From SFLA01 sp045533895 (GTDB lineage Bacteria > Bacillota > Clostridia > Oscillospirales > CAG-382): a DNA stretch of 15,875 nt. The DNA lies in contig JAZSIT010000010.1 in the NCBI GenBank assembly GCA_045533895.1, positions 1-15,875 on the forward strand. The letters run 5' to 3'. A program made the translations under genes and the position numbers. Below the pieces are notes generated by a model. That model saw only the letters and a list, made by a program, of their open reading frames with translations. It searched no databases and was not told the origin of the DNA. Below are positions 1 through 7,692 of this stretch, piece by piece. Every line of letters starts with the position of its first letter. Position 1 is the first letter of the stretch.

Positions 1-2
1 TC

Positions 3-35
3 GGTACCGCAGTAGTTATCAAAAAGCGCGCTTAA
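3..35 (+). CDS. Possible C-terminal tail of an upstream gene (partial)
   Basis: In one forward frame the window opens with ten codons reading GTAVVIKKRA followed by TAA at 33-35. A plus-strand terminator lies about 110 bases downstream at 148-177, which is what one would expect if a gene enters from the left. Ten residues are too few to name a family, and another frame is open to a stop near base 51, so this is only a weak call. Confidence 0.25.
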   Translation, partial: GTAVVIKKRA

Positions 36-101
36 TTTTCGGAACTGTCTAAACAGTATAGAACGAAAAACGCAAAAGATACAATAAAATGTATCTAAAA
101 T

Positions 102-129
102 CGTAGGGGGCGGCGTCCTTGACGTCCCG
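102..129 (+). repeat. Intergenic GTAGGGG/GACGYCCCG repeat, copy 1
   Basis: This 28-base unit matches 11015-11042 at 25 of 28 positions and matches an inverted copy at 2899-2926 more loosely. The core GGCGTC...GACGtC can form a short hairpin. It lies in non-coding DNA. It looks like a REP-like dispersed element, and nothing nearby suggests an encoded transposase. Confidence 0.6.
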
Positions 130-147
130 TTTCAAAATAATGAGGTA

Positions 148-177
148 AAAACCCGTGGAATAAAACCCACGGGTTTT
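148..177 (+). terminator. Rho-independent terminator
   Basis: An 11-bp perfect stem (AAAACCCGTGG with CCACGGGTTTT) encloses an 8-base A-rich loop and is followed by a T-rich run (GTTTTATTT). Oriented to the right, it probably ends a transcript entering from left of the window. Confidence 0.7.
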
Positions 178-320
178 GTTTTATTTGCGTTTTTCTAAAG
201 GCTTTCGCTTCGCTAGTCGTAGATTACTACGCCACGCTCGTGAAAGACCTTTTCTATATCTGTTTATACATTTCTTCACTTCAAGACATTGCTTCGGTGG
301 GTTGCTGACATTGTCAAACA
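178..320. other. Non-coding spacer between two terminators
   Basis: About 140 bases lie between the two hairpins. I see only a small hairpin (CGTAG/CTACG near 210-223). The short open frames on both strands run through the terminator stems and have no ribosome site, so I see no gene here. Confidence 0.5.
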
Positions 321-349
321 AAAATCCCGTGGGGCTTCCACGGGATTTT
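321..349 (-). terminator. Terminator of the LRR lipoprotein gene (probably bidirectional)
   Basis: A 12-bp perfect stem (AAAATCCCGTGG with CCACGGGATTTT) and 5-base loop sit about 20 bases past the LRR stop codon. Read leftwards the stem is followed by TTTTTGTTTG, read rightwards by TGTTGTTTTTTT, so it could stop transcription both ways. The CCCGTGG core is shared with the hairpin at 148-177. Confidence 0.8.
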
Positions 350-368
350 GTGTTGTTTTTTTGGTGAA

Positions 369-2735
369 TTAATTTATGGGTGTGGGGACGCCGTTTACGT
401 ATTCCCACTGACCTGCGTAATATATTTTAACTGTAGTTGAAATGCCGTCAAAGCAATTCTGCGACCAAGTGATCGGTTTTTCAGAAGCTTCGCAATAGAT
501 TGCGGTAAGTGAATCGCAGTTGTAGAAAGCCTCGCTCCAGAAAGTTGTTACCGTTTTCGGAATGACAATGTATTTCAGGCTGTCACAATCGGAAAAAGCC
601 AGTGTACCGATCCAAGTAAGACCGGACGGCAACACTATTTCTTCCAATTCGGTGCATCCTATAAAAGCGTAGTCTCGTATAATAGTAACGCTTTCAGCAA
701 TAGAAATTTTCTTTAATTTTTTGTTGTAGCTGAATGCGGAGGTGCCAATACCGGCGATATCGTCACCGACAATATTTGTATCGAAGGCTGCCCACAGGTA
801 ATTGTTCGTACCGTAATGATCTTTCAAAACCAAGCAGTTGTTGCTTGCGTAATAATTGGGGTTATTTTCGTCTATTATCAGTTCGGTAACGTTATGGCAT
901 TCATGAAATGCGGTTTCATCAATGTGTGTAGTGCTTGCGGGAATGGTAATACTTTTAAGTCCGGAGCAACCGTTAAAAGCACCGCCATATATAGTTGTAA
1001 CGGATTCGGGTATTACCACTTTTTCAAGTAGAGTAAGATATGCGAATGCCAACTTATCAATGGTAACCACTCCGTCAGGAATCACGCTTTGATTAGTACC
1101 TTTGACCAGCGTTTTTGTACTTTTGTTTATAAGACAGTTTCCTTCACTTGAATATACTTGGTTTTCGGGGTCAACATACAAGCTCATAAGCCCGGAACAT
1201 CCCCTAAACGTATCGTTTCCGATATTAGTTACCGTTTTGGGAATACTAATAGATTTCAACGAAGAGCAATCAAAAAACACAGAATCATCAATGTGTGTTA
1301 AGTTATCGGGAAGCTTTACTTTTTCCAAATTAGTGCAATTAAAAAACACATATCTATCAAGGTGTGTTAAATTATCGGGAAGTATCACCTCTTCCAAACC
1401 GGTGCAATACGAGAATGCTGATACCTCTATTTTTGTAACACTGTTGGGAATAACAACCTTTTTAAGACCTGCGCATCCGCGGAAGGCACCTTCTTTTATA
1501 ATCACAACGCCGTCGGGAATTACGCTGGTTTTACAGCCTGCAACAAGCTCGGAGGTGTTTTTGTTTATAAGGCAGTTGCCCTCGCTGTAAAACTTTCCGT
1601 TACCTGCGGTGATTTTTGCGAGAGAAGTGCAGTAGGAAACAATGCTGTTTCCCACGGTGCTCAAGGTGCCTGGCAGCGCAAGCTCTGTCAGTGCTGTGCA
1701 GCCGTAAAATGCTTTGTTGCGAATGTTTTTCAGCCCTTCGGAAAAGCCTATGCGTTTAAGCGCGGTACATTCGCGAAACGCCTGCGAGCCTATGGTCTCT
1801 ACTTTGCCGGGAATATCTATTTCTTTAAGCGCAGTGCATTTATAGAAAGCATCTGAGCCTATCTCCGTAACGCTTTCGGGAATATTTATGCTTTTAAGAT
1901 TAGTACACTCCGCAAAAGCATTTCTTTCGATATAGTCCGTTCCTTCGGGAAGAGTAATGCTTATTATCTGGTCGGCATATTGGAAGCAGTTGCTGCGGAT
2001 AAAATCAACTTCACCGATAGTTAATGTCAGCTCAATATCCGAGCATTTATCAAATACGCCGGTATTATATCTGTGTTCTTTTCTGGAATCGTATACGCCG
2101 ATAAACTGGTCAAGTATAGGCATTGTAACCTTTTTCAGCCTTGTGCATCCACGGAATGCGACGTGGCCGATTCTTGTAACAGTCTTGGGTATAACAATAC
2201 TTCTTATATGACTGTTAAGAAAAGCGGCATCTCCGATTCGTGTTACGGGCAGACCGTTATAAGTTTCGGGAATGACAACGTTTGCGTCATAGCAGGTTCC
2301 TATATGCACAACGGCATAGCTCTTGCCGTCGTCGTTCAAAGCATACATCAGGCCCTTTGAATATGCACCTGTGTTCGGTTCGTCATTGCTGTTTTCGTTT
2401 CGGCTCGCTTCGCTTTCGCTGACTTCCGGCACTGAGGGCACGCTTGTTTCGGGAGCGGAGTTTTCGGGTTCGCTTATTTCGCTTTCTTCATCAGGCCGTG
2501 AATTTTCAACTATATCGGATTGCTCGGGCAGGGGAGATTCTTCCTGCAAGCTTTCATCGTCTGATACGGTTGCGGAAATATCGGAACCGCTTTCCGTTTT
2601 ACTCTCCGCTGCGGAGATGCTCCCGCCGATATTCAATGAAGTATCGGAACTATCTCCTTGGCAAGCAACAAAGCAGAGTAAGAGCAAGCAAACGGCAAGG
2701 GAAGATATAACGGTAAATAGGATATGTCGTTTCAT
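369..2735 (-). CDS. BspA-type leucine-rich-repeat surface lipoprotein
   Basis: This is a predicted secreted lipoprotein of 788 residues. The N-terminus has Lys/Arg, a hydrophobic core and a lipobox-like FVAC with the acylated Cys at residue 25. Residues about 28-125 are a low-complexity Ser/Glu/Pro linker, probably spanning the wall. From about 130 to the end I count about 20 repeats of the LRR_5 (BspA-like) type, each near 23 residues with the pattern I-G-x-x-A-F-x-x-C-x-x-L-x-x-I-x-I-P. Three inserts interrupt the array; two carry EGNCLIN and the third NNCLV. LRR_5 proteins are known as adhesion or host/protein-binding surface molecules; the ligand here cannot be read. The gene is monocistronic, with a consensus promoter and AAGGAG 7 bases before ATG. 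Family confident, function inferred. Confidence 0.9.
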   Translation of the reverse strand: MKRHILFTVISSLAVCLLLLCFVACQGDSSDTSLNIGGSISAAESKTESGSDISATVSDDESLQEESPLPEQSDIVENSRPDEESEISEPENSAPETSVPSVPEVSESEASRNENSNDEPNTGAYSKGLMYALNDDGKSYAVVHIGTCYDANVVIPETYNGLPVTRIGDAAFLNSHIRSIVIPKTVTRIGHVAFRGCTRLKKVTMPILDQFIGVYDSRKEHRYNTGVFDKCSDIELTLTIGEVDFIRSNCFQYADQIISITLPEGTDYIERNAFAECTNLKSINIPESVTEIGSDAFYKCTALKEIDIPGKVETIGSQAFRECTALKRIGFSEGLKNIRNKAFYGCTALTELALPGTLSTVGNSIVSYCTSLAKITAGNGKFYSEGNCLINKNTSELVAGCKTSVIPDGVVIIKEGAFRGCAGLKKVVIPNSVTKIEVSAFSYCTGLEEVILPDNLTHLDRYVFFNCTNLEKVKLPDNLTHIDDSVFFDCSSLKSISIPKTVTNIGNDTFRGCSGLMSLYVDPENQVYSSEGNCLINKSTKTLVKGTNQSVIPDGVVTIDKLAFAYLTLLEKVVIPESVTTIYGGAFNGCSGLKSITIPASTTHIDETAFHECHNVTELIIDENNPNYYASNNCLVLKDHYGTNNYLWAAFDTNIVGDDIAGIGTSAFSYNKKLKKISIAESVTIIRDYAFIGCTELEEIVLPSGLTWIGTLAFSDCDSLKYIVIPKTVTTFWSEAFYNCDSLTAIYCEASEKPITWSQNCFDGISTTVKIYYAGQWEYVNGVPTPIN

Positions 2736-2742
2736 ATTCGTT

Positions 2743-2748
2743 CTCCTT
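2743..2748 (-). promoter_or_regulatory. Ribosome binding site of the LRR lipoprotein gene
   Basis: AAGGAG on the minus strand lies 7 bases before the ATG at 2735, which fixes that start. Confidence 0.8.
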
Positions 2749-2785
2749 TGTTTTGTTGTTACAGAACTGTTTTGTCTGTGCTTAT

Positions 2786-2814
2786 ATTATACGGAAAATA
2801 TGTGTTTATGTCAA
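2786..2814 (-). promoter_or_regulatory. Consensus SigA-type promoter of the LRR lipoprotein gene
   Basis: On the minus strand TTGACA (2814-2809) is followed after exactly 17 bases by TATAAT (2791-2786). Both hexamers are perfect. Transcription should start near 2779, giving a leader of about 44 bases. A perfect consensus suggests strong, largely constitutive transcription. Confidence 0.85.
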
Positions 2815-2830
2815 TGTTTTTTCAAAAATA

Positions 2831-2857
2831 TAACGGCGAGGGGTCACCTCGCCGTTA
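2831..2857 (-). terminator. Terminator of the murQ-GDPD operon
   Basis: An 11-bp perfect stem (TAACGGCGAGG with CCTCGCCGTTA) has a 5-base loop. On the minus strand it is followed by TATATTTTTG. It sits about 165 bases beyond the GDPD stop and ends just before the -35 box of the LRR promoter, so it insulates the two units. Confidence 0.75.
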
Positions 2858-2898
2858 AGTTATTGTTTGGGTATCTGTTTTTTGGGGTGTCTTTTTTT

Positions 2899-2926
2899 CG
2901 GGCGGTCGGGGACGCCCGCCCCTACA
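2899..2926 (-). repeat. Intergenic GTAGGGG/GACGYCCCG repeat, copy 3 (inverted)
   Basis: The reverse complement matches the copy at 11015-11042 at about 22 of 28 positions. A neighbouring stretch (2883-2902, inverted) carries the CCCGAAAAAAAGACACCCCA box that accompanies the other copies. Confidence 0.5.
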
Positions 2927-2930
2927 TGGA

Positions 2931-3022
2931 GTCCCCGCAAAAGCGTTTTTAATTGAAATGTGCTGTCTGTAGGGGTGGTTTTTCGTGAAACACCCACAGT
3001 GTCCTAAAAACCTTTTGTGGGG
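2931..3022 (-). repeat. CCCCA...CGGGGAC intergenic hairpin element with a long loop
   Basis: On the minus strand CCCC-A-CAAAAG (3022-3012) is complementary to CTTTTG-C-GGGG (2943-2933), leaving one A.C mismatch, with about 68 bases between the arms. The left arm begins right at the GDPD stop codon. The 17-base stretch 3006-3022 is identical (inverted) to 11067-11083. Related compact hairpins lie at 10957-10993 and 13267-13302. Confidence 0.55.
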
Positions 3023-5740
3023 TTATTTGGCCTTCTTCTTTTTAACTGCGTTTACAACAAGAATTGCAAAGCTTGCAGTAAGTGCAACAGCAGTGATGGA
3101 GAGGCATACTACCTTAACAACGTCAATGCTGTTATCGGGAGTAACCTCAACCGTCATGGGCTGGGAGTAAAGCACGTAAACCTTACCATTGGGAAGCTTG
3201 GTGGTGTGGCTGAGCATAAAGGTTGCTTTTCCGGCAGTCTCGCCTGCGGTGAATACGCCGGTCTCGGTATCGATAGTGGCACCGATATCATTTTCAAGCC
3301 ATGTAACATCAACCTTGCCCAGCGCGCTTTCGGTAACCTTTCCGTAAGTGGTGGTCTCGGCATTTATGTTAAGGGTAGTGCCGACCATAATGGAGTTAAG
3401 ACCGTCTGCAAGGCTTGCATCAAAGTCCATAATAACGTTTTTGGTCATCTGCGCGTCATCGGTAGTCAGACCGTCAACGCCCCAAAGGAATGCGTTATAG
3501 AACAGCATGGAAGAACCTGTATTAAAGGTCCAAGGCCACAGTGTAATACCACGGTCGTTAAGTATCTGGTAGAAATCCTTGCTTATGTTGCCGTAGTTTA
3601 TATTAACGGTAGAGTTGTATATCTGTGCGCTCTTTATAAGGGAGAATGCGCTTATGCGAAGCTCCTTGGGATCTGCGTTGGAAACCACAGAACCGCTCAA
3701 ATAACCTGCGGAAATTATGGGGTCAACATCGTAAGTCTTTTGGAGAACGGGGCCGGAGAAAGAGATTATGTTAACTCTGTCCGCAACGCCGTATTCCTTA
3801 ATAAGCTGATACAAAGGCTCAACCATATTTTCGTCGCCGCTCTTAAGCTCAACAACGTAGTAAACGTCGTAATCCTTAAGTGCTTCAAACATTTCTTTCA
3901 ATGTGGGGACGGGAGCGTCGGAAACAGTGCCGTCCAGGTTAAGCAGTCTGTATTCGCGTATCTCTGCCAGAGTCATCTGTGTAACAGATTTTGTGCCGGT
4001 GTAGTTGGTAGTACGGTTGAGGGTGCTGTCGTGCATTATAATAATCTCGCCGTCAGAGGTGAGGTAAATATCGGTCTCAACCTCGGTAGCGCCGTTCTGA
4101 ACTGCGGTGATATAACCTTCAATAGAGTTTTCGGGCGCCTGAGAGGGGTTACCTCTGTGTCCGATAATAGAGGGCGTTTTGGTAAGAGTATATTCGCCGT
4201 AAACCTCGTTCATTACTTTTGTTACAAGTGCAGGGTCATCGGTGAGCAGACCGTTTGCGCCGGAGGAAATCATCCACGCAACGTCTATCTTGCTCATTTC
4301 GGAATCAACAGGCCATACGGTCACGTGCAGTTCCTGAAGTGCAGCAACAAAGGATTTACTGCAAACCTCTGCAGGAAGAATAAGTATGCTTGCGCCTGCG
4401 TATCTCACTTCCTCGCGTATCTTCTGTGCGGTCTTTTCTGCGGTATCGGTCATATAGAGGGCTGTGCGGATAACCGGCTTTTTAGCGCGTACCGCTTTGA
4501 TTACCTCTGCGTTTTCGGATGCAACGGTTATATCCCAGAAATCGTTTTTACTGCACCAGGATACTAAAGCGTCCGCTTCCTCCGCACTGCTTACGTACAG
4601 ACCGGGAACAACACCCTTTTCGTTGCAAATTTCATAGAGAGAATCAAGCTTTTCTGCGGTTATTGCTTCGTATTTAACCAGCACGCCGTTGGGCTTGCTG
4701 TCTGCAGAAAGGACATTTTCAAGGTCTGCTTCCGCAATGTTTGCCACGTTGGTAACGGCATTGAGAATATTGGTGACGCCGTGTTCAACTGCGATGAGGG
4801 GATCCTTAACCTCGGGCTTTGTTGCCTTTTCGGTAGCAAGAGTAACCTTCAAGTAATCAAATTGCATTTCGGAGCTGTTGCCCTGCAGACCTACGTTACC
4901 GGTAGTCTTAAGAGTATAGCCGTATGTGGTAATATCGTCGATATGAATGACAATACTGTCATCAACAGTGTACTGAATAGTGTTTTCGTATGCATATACA
5001 GCGAATTTATAGAATTTGCCGTATTCCATGTTGGTATCATATCCTGCGGAACGGAGATAACGCCAGGTGCCGTCGTTACCAACACATTCAACACCGCCGG
5101 TGGTCTTCTCGCCGCCTGCGTTAGCCATGTTTTTTCTTACGCACATGTGCATGTACTGGGAGCCTTGGTAACGATAGCATACTGAAAACCATCTGCTTGC
5201 GTCTGTAGAGGAGATCATTGCCGCGCTGGTCTCAAGATTGTAGTTACCGAAATCTGCAAGCCATTCGGGCATAAGTAAAATGGTGTTGGATTTTCCGGTA
5301 GTGTTCATAACCAGCTTGCCGTCAGCAACGGAAATATCGCCGTTGGCAACTTTTTTAAGCCCTTCGATATCCGCAGCCGAATCGAAATTATTTTCGTACA
5401 GCACATATTCGGTCTCGGAAGGCTCTTTTATAACCGCGTAAACGGTGCGGCTCTTTCCGTCTTTTGAAGCGGTAAGGGTATAAACGCCTTTTTCGTCAAA
5501 CTTAACGGTAGTTACTGTTTCTCCGTCCATAGTCCACTCGGGGGATTCAAGTACGGTGCCGTCGTTCAACTCCACGGTGTATACGGAAAGGTCAATGTCC
5601 TCTCCGGTATTGCCTGTAACAGCGGGAGAGGTGTTCTTAATAACCGTGTCTTCTGCGGCAACCGCTTCGGATACGGGTATAAAGGTTAATGCCGCAACCG
5701 TCATAAGCACTGCCAGAAGCAGTGAAAAGATCTTTTTCAT
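3023..5740 (-). CDS. Membrane-anchored glycerophosphodiester phosphodiesterase family protein
   Basis: This 905-residue exported protein has a signal peptide at residues 1-29 and a C-terminal membrane segment (about 874-897) with a KKKK tail. Residues 32-105 look Ig-like. Residues 113-300 look like a jelly-roll (concanavalin/DUF1080-like) domain. Residues 312-513 resemble a GDPD barrel without its catalytic motif. Residues 521-770 form an intact GDPD domain with HRG at 528-530, APENS, the E555-x-D557 pair, H570 in IIIMHD, and E631/K633. A second Ig-like domain follows. GDPD enzymes hydrolyse glycerophosphodiesters to glycerol-3-phosphate and an alcohol. Acting outside the cell, possible substrates are deacylated lipids or teichoic acid. 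It lies 23 bases after murQ with an AGGAGG site (5752-5747), so it is co-transcribed. The substrate is not readable. Confidence 0.9.
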   Translation of the reverse strand: MKKIFSLLLAVLMTVAALTFIPVSEAVAAEDTVIKNTSPAVTGNTGEDIDLSVYTVELNDGTVLESPEWTMDGETVTTVKFDEKGVYTLTASKDGKSRTVYAVIKEPSETEYVLYENNFDSAADIEGLKKVANGDISVADGKLVMNTTGKSNTILLMPEWLADFGNYNLETSAAMISSTDASRWFSVCYRYQGSQYMHMCVRKNMANAGGEKTTGGVECVGNDGTWRYLRSAGYDTNMEYGKFYKFAVYAYENTIQYTVDDSIVIHIDDITTYGYTLKTTGNVGLQGNSSEMQFDYLKVTLATEKATKPEVKDPLIAVEHGVTNILNAVTNVANIAEADLENVLSADSKPNGVLVKYEAITAEKLDSLYEICNEKGVVPGLYVSSAEEADALVSWCSKNDFWDITVASENAEVIKAVRAKKPVIRTALYMTDTAEKTAQKIREEVRYAGASILILPAEVCSKSFVAALQELHVTVWPVDSEMSKIDVAWMISSGANGLLTDDPALVTKVMNEVYGEYTLTKTPSIIGHRGNPSQAPENSIEGYITAVQNGATEVETDIYLTSDGEIIIMHDSTLNRTTNYTGTKSVTQMTLAEIREYRLLNLDGTVSDAPVPTLKEMFEALKDYDVYYVVELKSGDENMVEPLYQLIKEYGVADRVNIISFSGPVLQKTYDVDPIISAGYLSGSVVSNADPKELRISAFSLIKSAQIYNSTVNINYGNISKDFYQILNDRGITLWPWTFNTGSSMLFYNAFLWGVDGLTTDDAQMTKNVIMDFDASLADGLNSIMVGTTLNINAETTTYGKVTESALGKVDVTWLENDIGATIDTETGVFTAGETAGKATFMLSHTTKLPNGKVYVLYSQPMTVEVTPDNSIDVVKVVCLSITAVALTASFAILVVNAVKKKKAK

Positions 5741-5763
5741 AAAGTGCCTCCTGTTTATGTTGT

Positions 5764-6594
5764 TTATTTTCTTGAATTAATATCGTCAATAGCGTCTGCA
5801 ATGGCGTAATCGTGGTTTTTAAGGCTTTCTTCGGCAGTCTGTCTGTCGCAACCCGTTTTGTCGCAGATGATACGTATTGCGCGGTCAACCAGTTTTTTGT
5901 TAGAGGGCACCATATACGCCATATAGTTTCCTCTTACTCTGCCGATACGAACCATACCGCCGGTGGACAGCATATTCAGTATCATTTTCTGGGCTGTTCC
6001 CGCCTTCATTCTGGTGGAACCGTTTATTACCTCCGCGCCGACTACCGCTACCATCGCTACGTCGGAAAGGGGGATAAGGGCACTGTCGGAATTGCAGGTG
6101 ACACACATTGTAGCCGCGCCTAAGGAACGGGCATATTTCATTGCACCCTGAACACACGCCGCAGAGCCGCTTGCCGAAAGTCCTATACAAAGGTCTTTTG
6201 CGCAGAAATCCTTTTCTTTAAGCTGTTTTACAATAGACTCGGGGTCGTCCTCCGCGTCTTCTATGGAATCAAAGGCTGCATCTCTTCCGCCTGCCAGAAT
6301 TCCCTGTACCGTTTCCGAAGAAACGCCGTATGTAGGGGGGCATTCGCTGGCGTCAAGAACGCCAAGTCTTCCCGATGTTCCCGCGCCCACATAAAAAACT
6401 CTGCCTCCGCCGGAAAGGGTTTTCGCATACAGGTCAATACCCTTTGCGATATCTGGAATAGCTTTTTCCACCGCGTCCGCGACCGTCTTGTCCTGTTGGT
6501 TTATCACTCTTGCGATACCAAGTGAATCAAGCTTGTCTATATCCATTGTCTGGGTGTTTGTACTCTCTGTTTTGAAGGTTTCAAATCCGGACAT
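5764..6594 (-). CDS. murQ: N-acetylmuramic acid 6-phosphate etherase
   Basis: MurQ cleaves the lactyl ether of MurNAc-6-phosphate, giving GlcNAc-6-phosphate and D-lactate in cytoplasmic peptidoglycan recycling. The 276-residue protein is slightly shorter than the usual 300. The SIS domain carries FYVGAGTSGRLGVLDASECPP (residues 67-86, catalytic Glu84), the second acidic site near Glu115 in IEDAED, and GSTRMKAGTAQK (192-203). The end (about 240-270) resembles the small UBA-like domain seen in this family. I start at ATG 6594 because AGAGGT lies just upstream; an in-frame ATG at 6612 has no ribosome site. It is the first gene of an operon with the phosphodiesterase and is divergent from the glycosyltransferase. 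No MurNAc PTS transporter, kinase or MurR regulator is visible here. Confidence 0.93.
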   Translation of the reverse strand: MSGFETFKTESTNTQTMDIDKLDSLGIARVINQQDKTVADAVEKAIPDIAKGIDLYAKTLSGGGRVFYVGAGTSGRLGVLDASECPPTYGVSSETVQGILAGGRDAAFDSIEDAEDDPESIVKQLKEKDFCAKDLCIGLSASGSAACVQGAMKYARSLGAATMCVTCNSDSALIPLSDVAMVAVVGAEVINGSTRMKAGTAQKMILNMLSTGGMVRIGRVRGNYMAYMVPSNKKLVDRAIRIICDKTGCDRQTAEESLKNHDYAIADAIDDINSRK

Positions 6595-6632
6595 TTGCGC
6601 ACCTCTTATCAATAATATGGTAATAACAGTTT

Positions 6633-6662
6633 AGCATACGGGTAAAATAAAATCAATAGCAA
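6633..6662 (-). promoter_or_regulatory. Possible murQ promoter
   Basis: On the minus strand TTGCTA (6662-6657) and TATGCT (6638-6633) are separated by 18 bases, placing a start about 45 bases before the murQ ATG. The match is moderate, and no operator repeat stands out. Confidence 0.4.
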
Positions 6663-6685
6663 CGCCAAAAAATAGGAAAATAAAA

Positions 6686-6714
6686 TTGACAAAACAGCGT
6701 ATCGGTGTTATTAT
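6686..6714 (+). promoter_or_regulatory. Promoter of the sugar operon
   Basis: TTGACA (6686-6691) is followed after exactly 17 bases by TATTAT (6709-6714). Initiation near 6721 would give a very short leader that begins at the GAGGAGG ribosome site. It faces away from murQ. Confidence 0.8.
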
Positions 6715-6738
6715 GTACTCGAGGAGGTTTTGATTACC

Positions 6739-7692
6739 GTGAGCAATAAAAAAGACCTTATTTCGGTTGTCGTCCCTTGCTATAACGAGAGCGAGGCGCT
6801 TCCGTATTTTTACAGAGAAATTGCTACTGTCGCCAAGGGGTTGGACGCGGATATTGAGATTATCTGCGTGGACGATGGCTCCAAGGACGACACTTTAGAT
6901 AAGCTTCGTATTCTCGCCGCTAACGACAGCCGCATACGCTATGTTTCCTTTTCCCGCAACTTCGGTAAGGAAGCGGCAATGTATGCAGGACTAAAAGCCG
7001 CCAAGGGCGATTATGTGGCTATTATGGACGCAGACCTGCAGGATCCGCCTTCACTTTTACCCCAGATGTATGAGACACTGCGTAAGGGCGAGTTTGACAG
7101 CGTGGCTACCCGCCGCAAGACCAGAAAAGGCGAGCCGCCTATACGCTCCTTCTGTGCAAGAGTGTTTTACAAGATAATGAGCAAGATAAGCGATACCGAG
7201 CTGGTGGAGGGCGCAAGAGATTTCCGTCTTATGTGCCGCCGTATGGTAGATTCCATTTTGTCTATGACAGAATACAACCGTTTTACCAAGGGTATTTTCT
7301 GCTGGGTGGGCTTCCGCACCAAATGGCTTGCTTATGATAACGTGGAGCGCGTTGCGGGTCAGACCAAGTGGTCCTTTTGGAAACTGCTAAAATATTCCTT
7401 TGAGTGTATATACAATTTCTCTACCGTACCTCTTGATATTTCTTCTTTTTCCGGCATCGCTCTATGTCTTATGGCGGCTTTGGGTATATTGATAGTTATT
7501 ATACGCGCTTTGTGCGGCGTTCCTTCAGCCAACGGCTGGGCTTCTCTGCTGTGTGTTATACTGTTTATCGGCGGACTTCAACTGTTTTGTATCGGAATTC
7601 TGGGAAAATACCTTTCCCGAACCTATATGGAAACCAAAAAGCGCCCCATATTTATCGTGCGCGAAACAGAGGAGGATATTAAGAAAAAATGA
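6739..7692 (+). CDS. Membrane-anchored family 2 glycosyltransferase (GtrB/DPM1-like)
   Basis: GT2 enzymes of this type move a sugar from a nucleotide donor to a polyprenyl phosphate at the inner face of the membrane. The protein has about 317 residues. The GT-A domain shows VVVPCYNES at the N-terminus, IICVDDGSKDDT, the DAD metal motif in MDADLQDPP, then RDFRLMCRR and GQTKWSFWKLLKYS. Two membrane segments follow (roughly residues 235-257 and 268-290). I prefer GTG 6739, 11 bases after GGAGG; a TTG at 6730 is in frame but only two bases from the site. It overlaps the next gene by ATGA. No GtrA-type flippase is adjacent, and the donor and acceptor sugars are unknown. Confidence 0.88.
   Translation: MSNKKDLISVVVPCYNESEALPYFYREIATVAKGLDADIEIICVDDGSKDDTLDKLRILAANDSRIRYVSFSRNFGKEAAMYAGLKAAKGDYVAIMDADLQDPPSLLPQMYETLRKGEFDSVATRRKTRKGEPPIRSFCARVFYKIMSKISDTELVEGARDFRLMCRRMVDSILSMTEYNRFTKGIFCWVGFRTKWLAYDNVERVAGQTKWSFWKLLKYSFECIYNFSTVPLDISSFSGIALCLMAALGILIVIIRALCGVPSANGWASLLCVILFIGGLQLFCIGILGKYLSRTYMETKKRPIFIVRETEEDIKKK

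Noticed and set aside
181..408. 75-codon minus-strand frame past the LRR gene
   Set aside because: It runs through the terminator stem and into the LRR gene in another frame; no ribosome site.
1102..1590. 162-codon plus-strand frame inside the LRR gene
   Set aside because: It is an antisense shadow produced by the periodic LRR codons.
3017..4567. Long open frame on the plus strand (516 codons)
   Set aside because: It is antisense to the GDPD gene, has a Cys/Asn/Val-rich composition typical of a reverse-frame shadow, and has no ribosome site.
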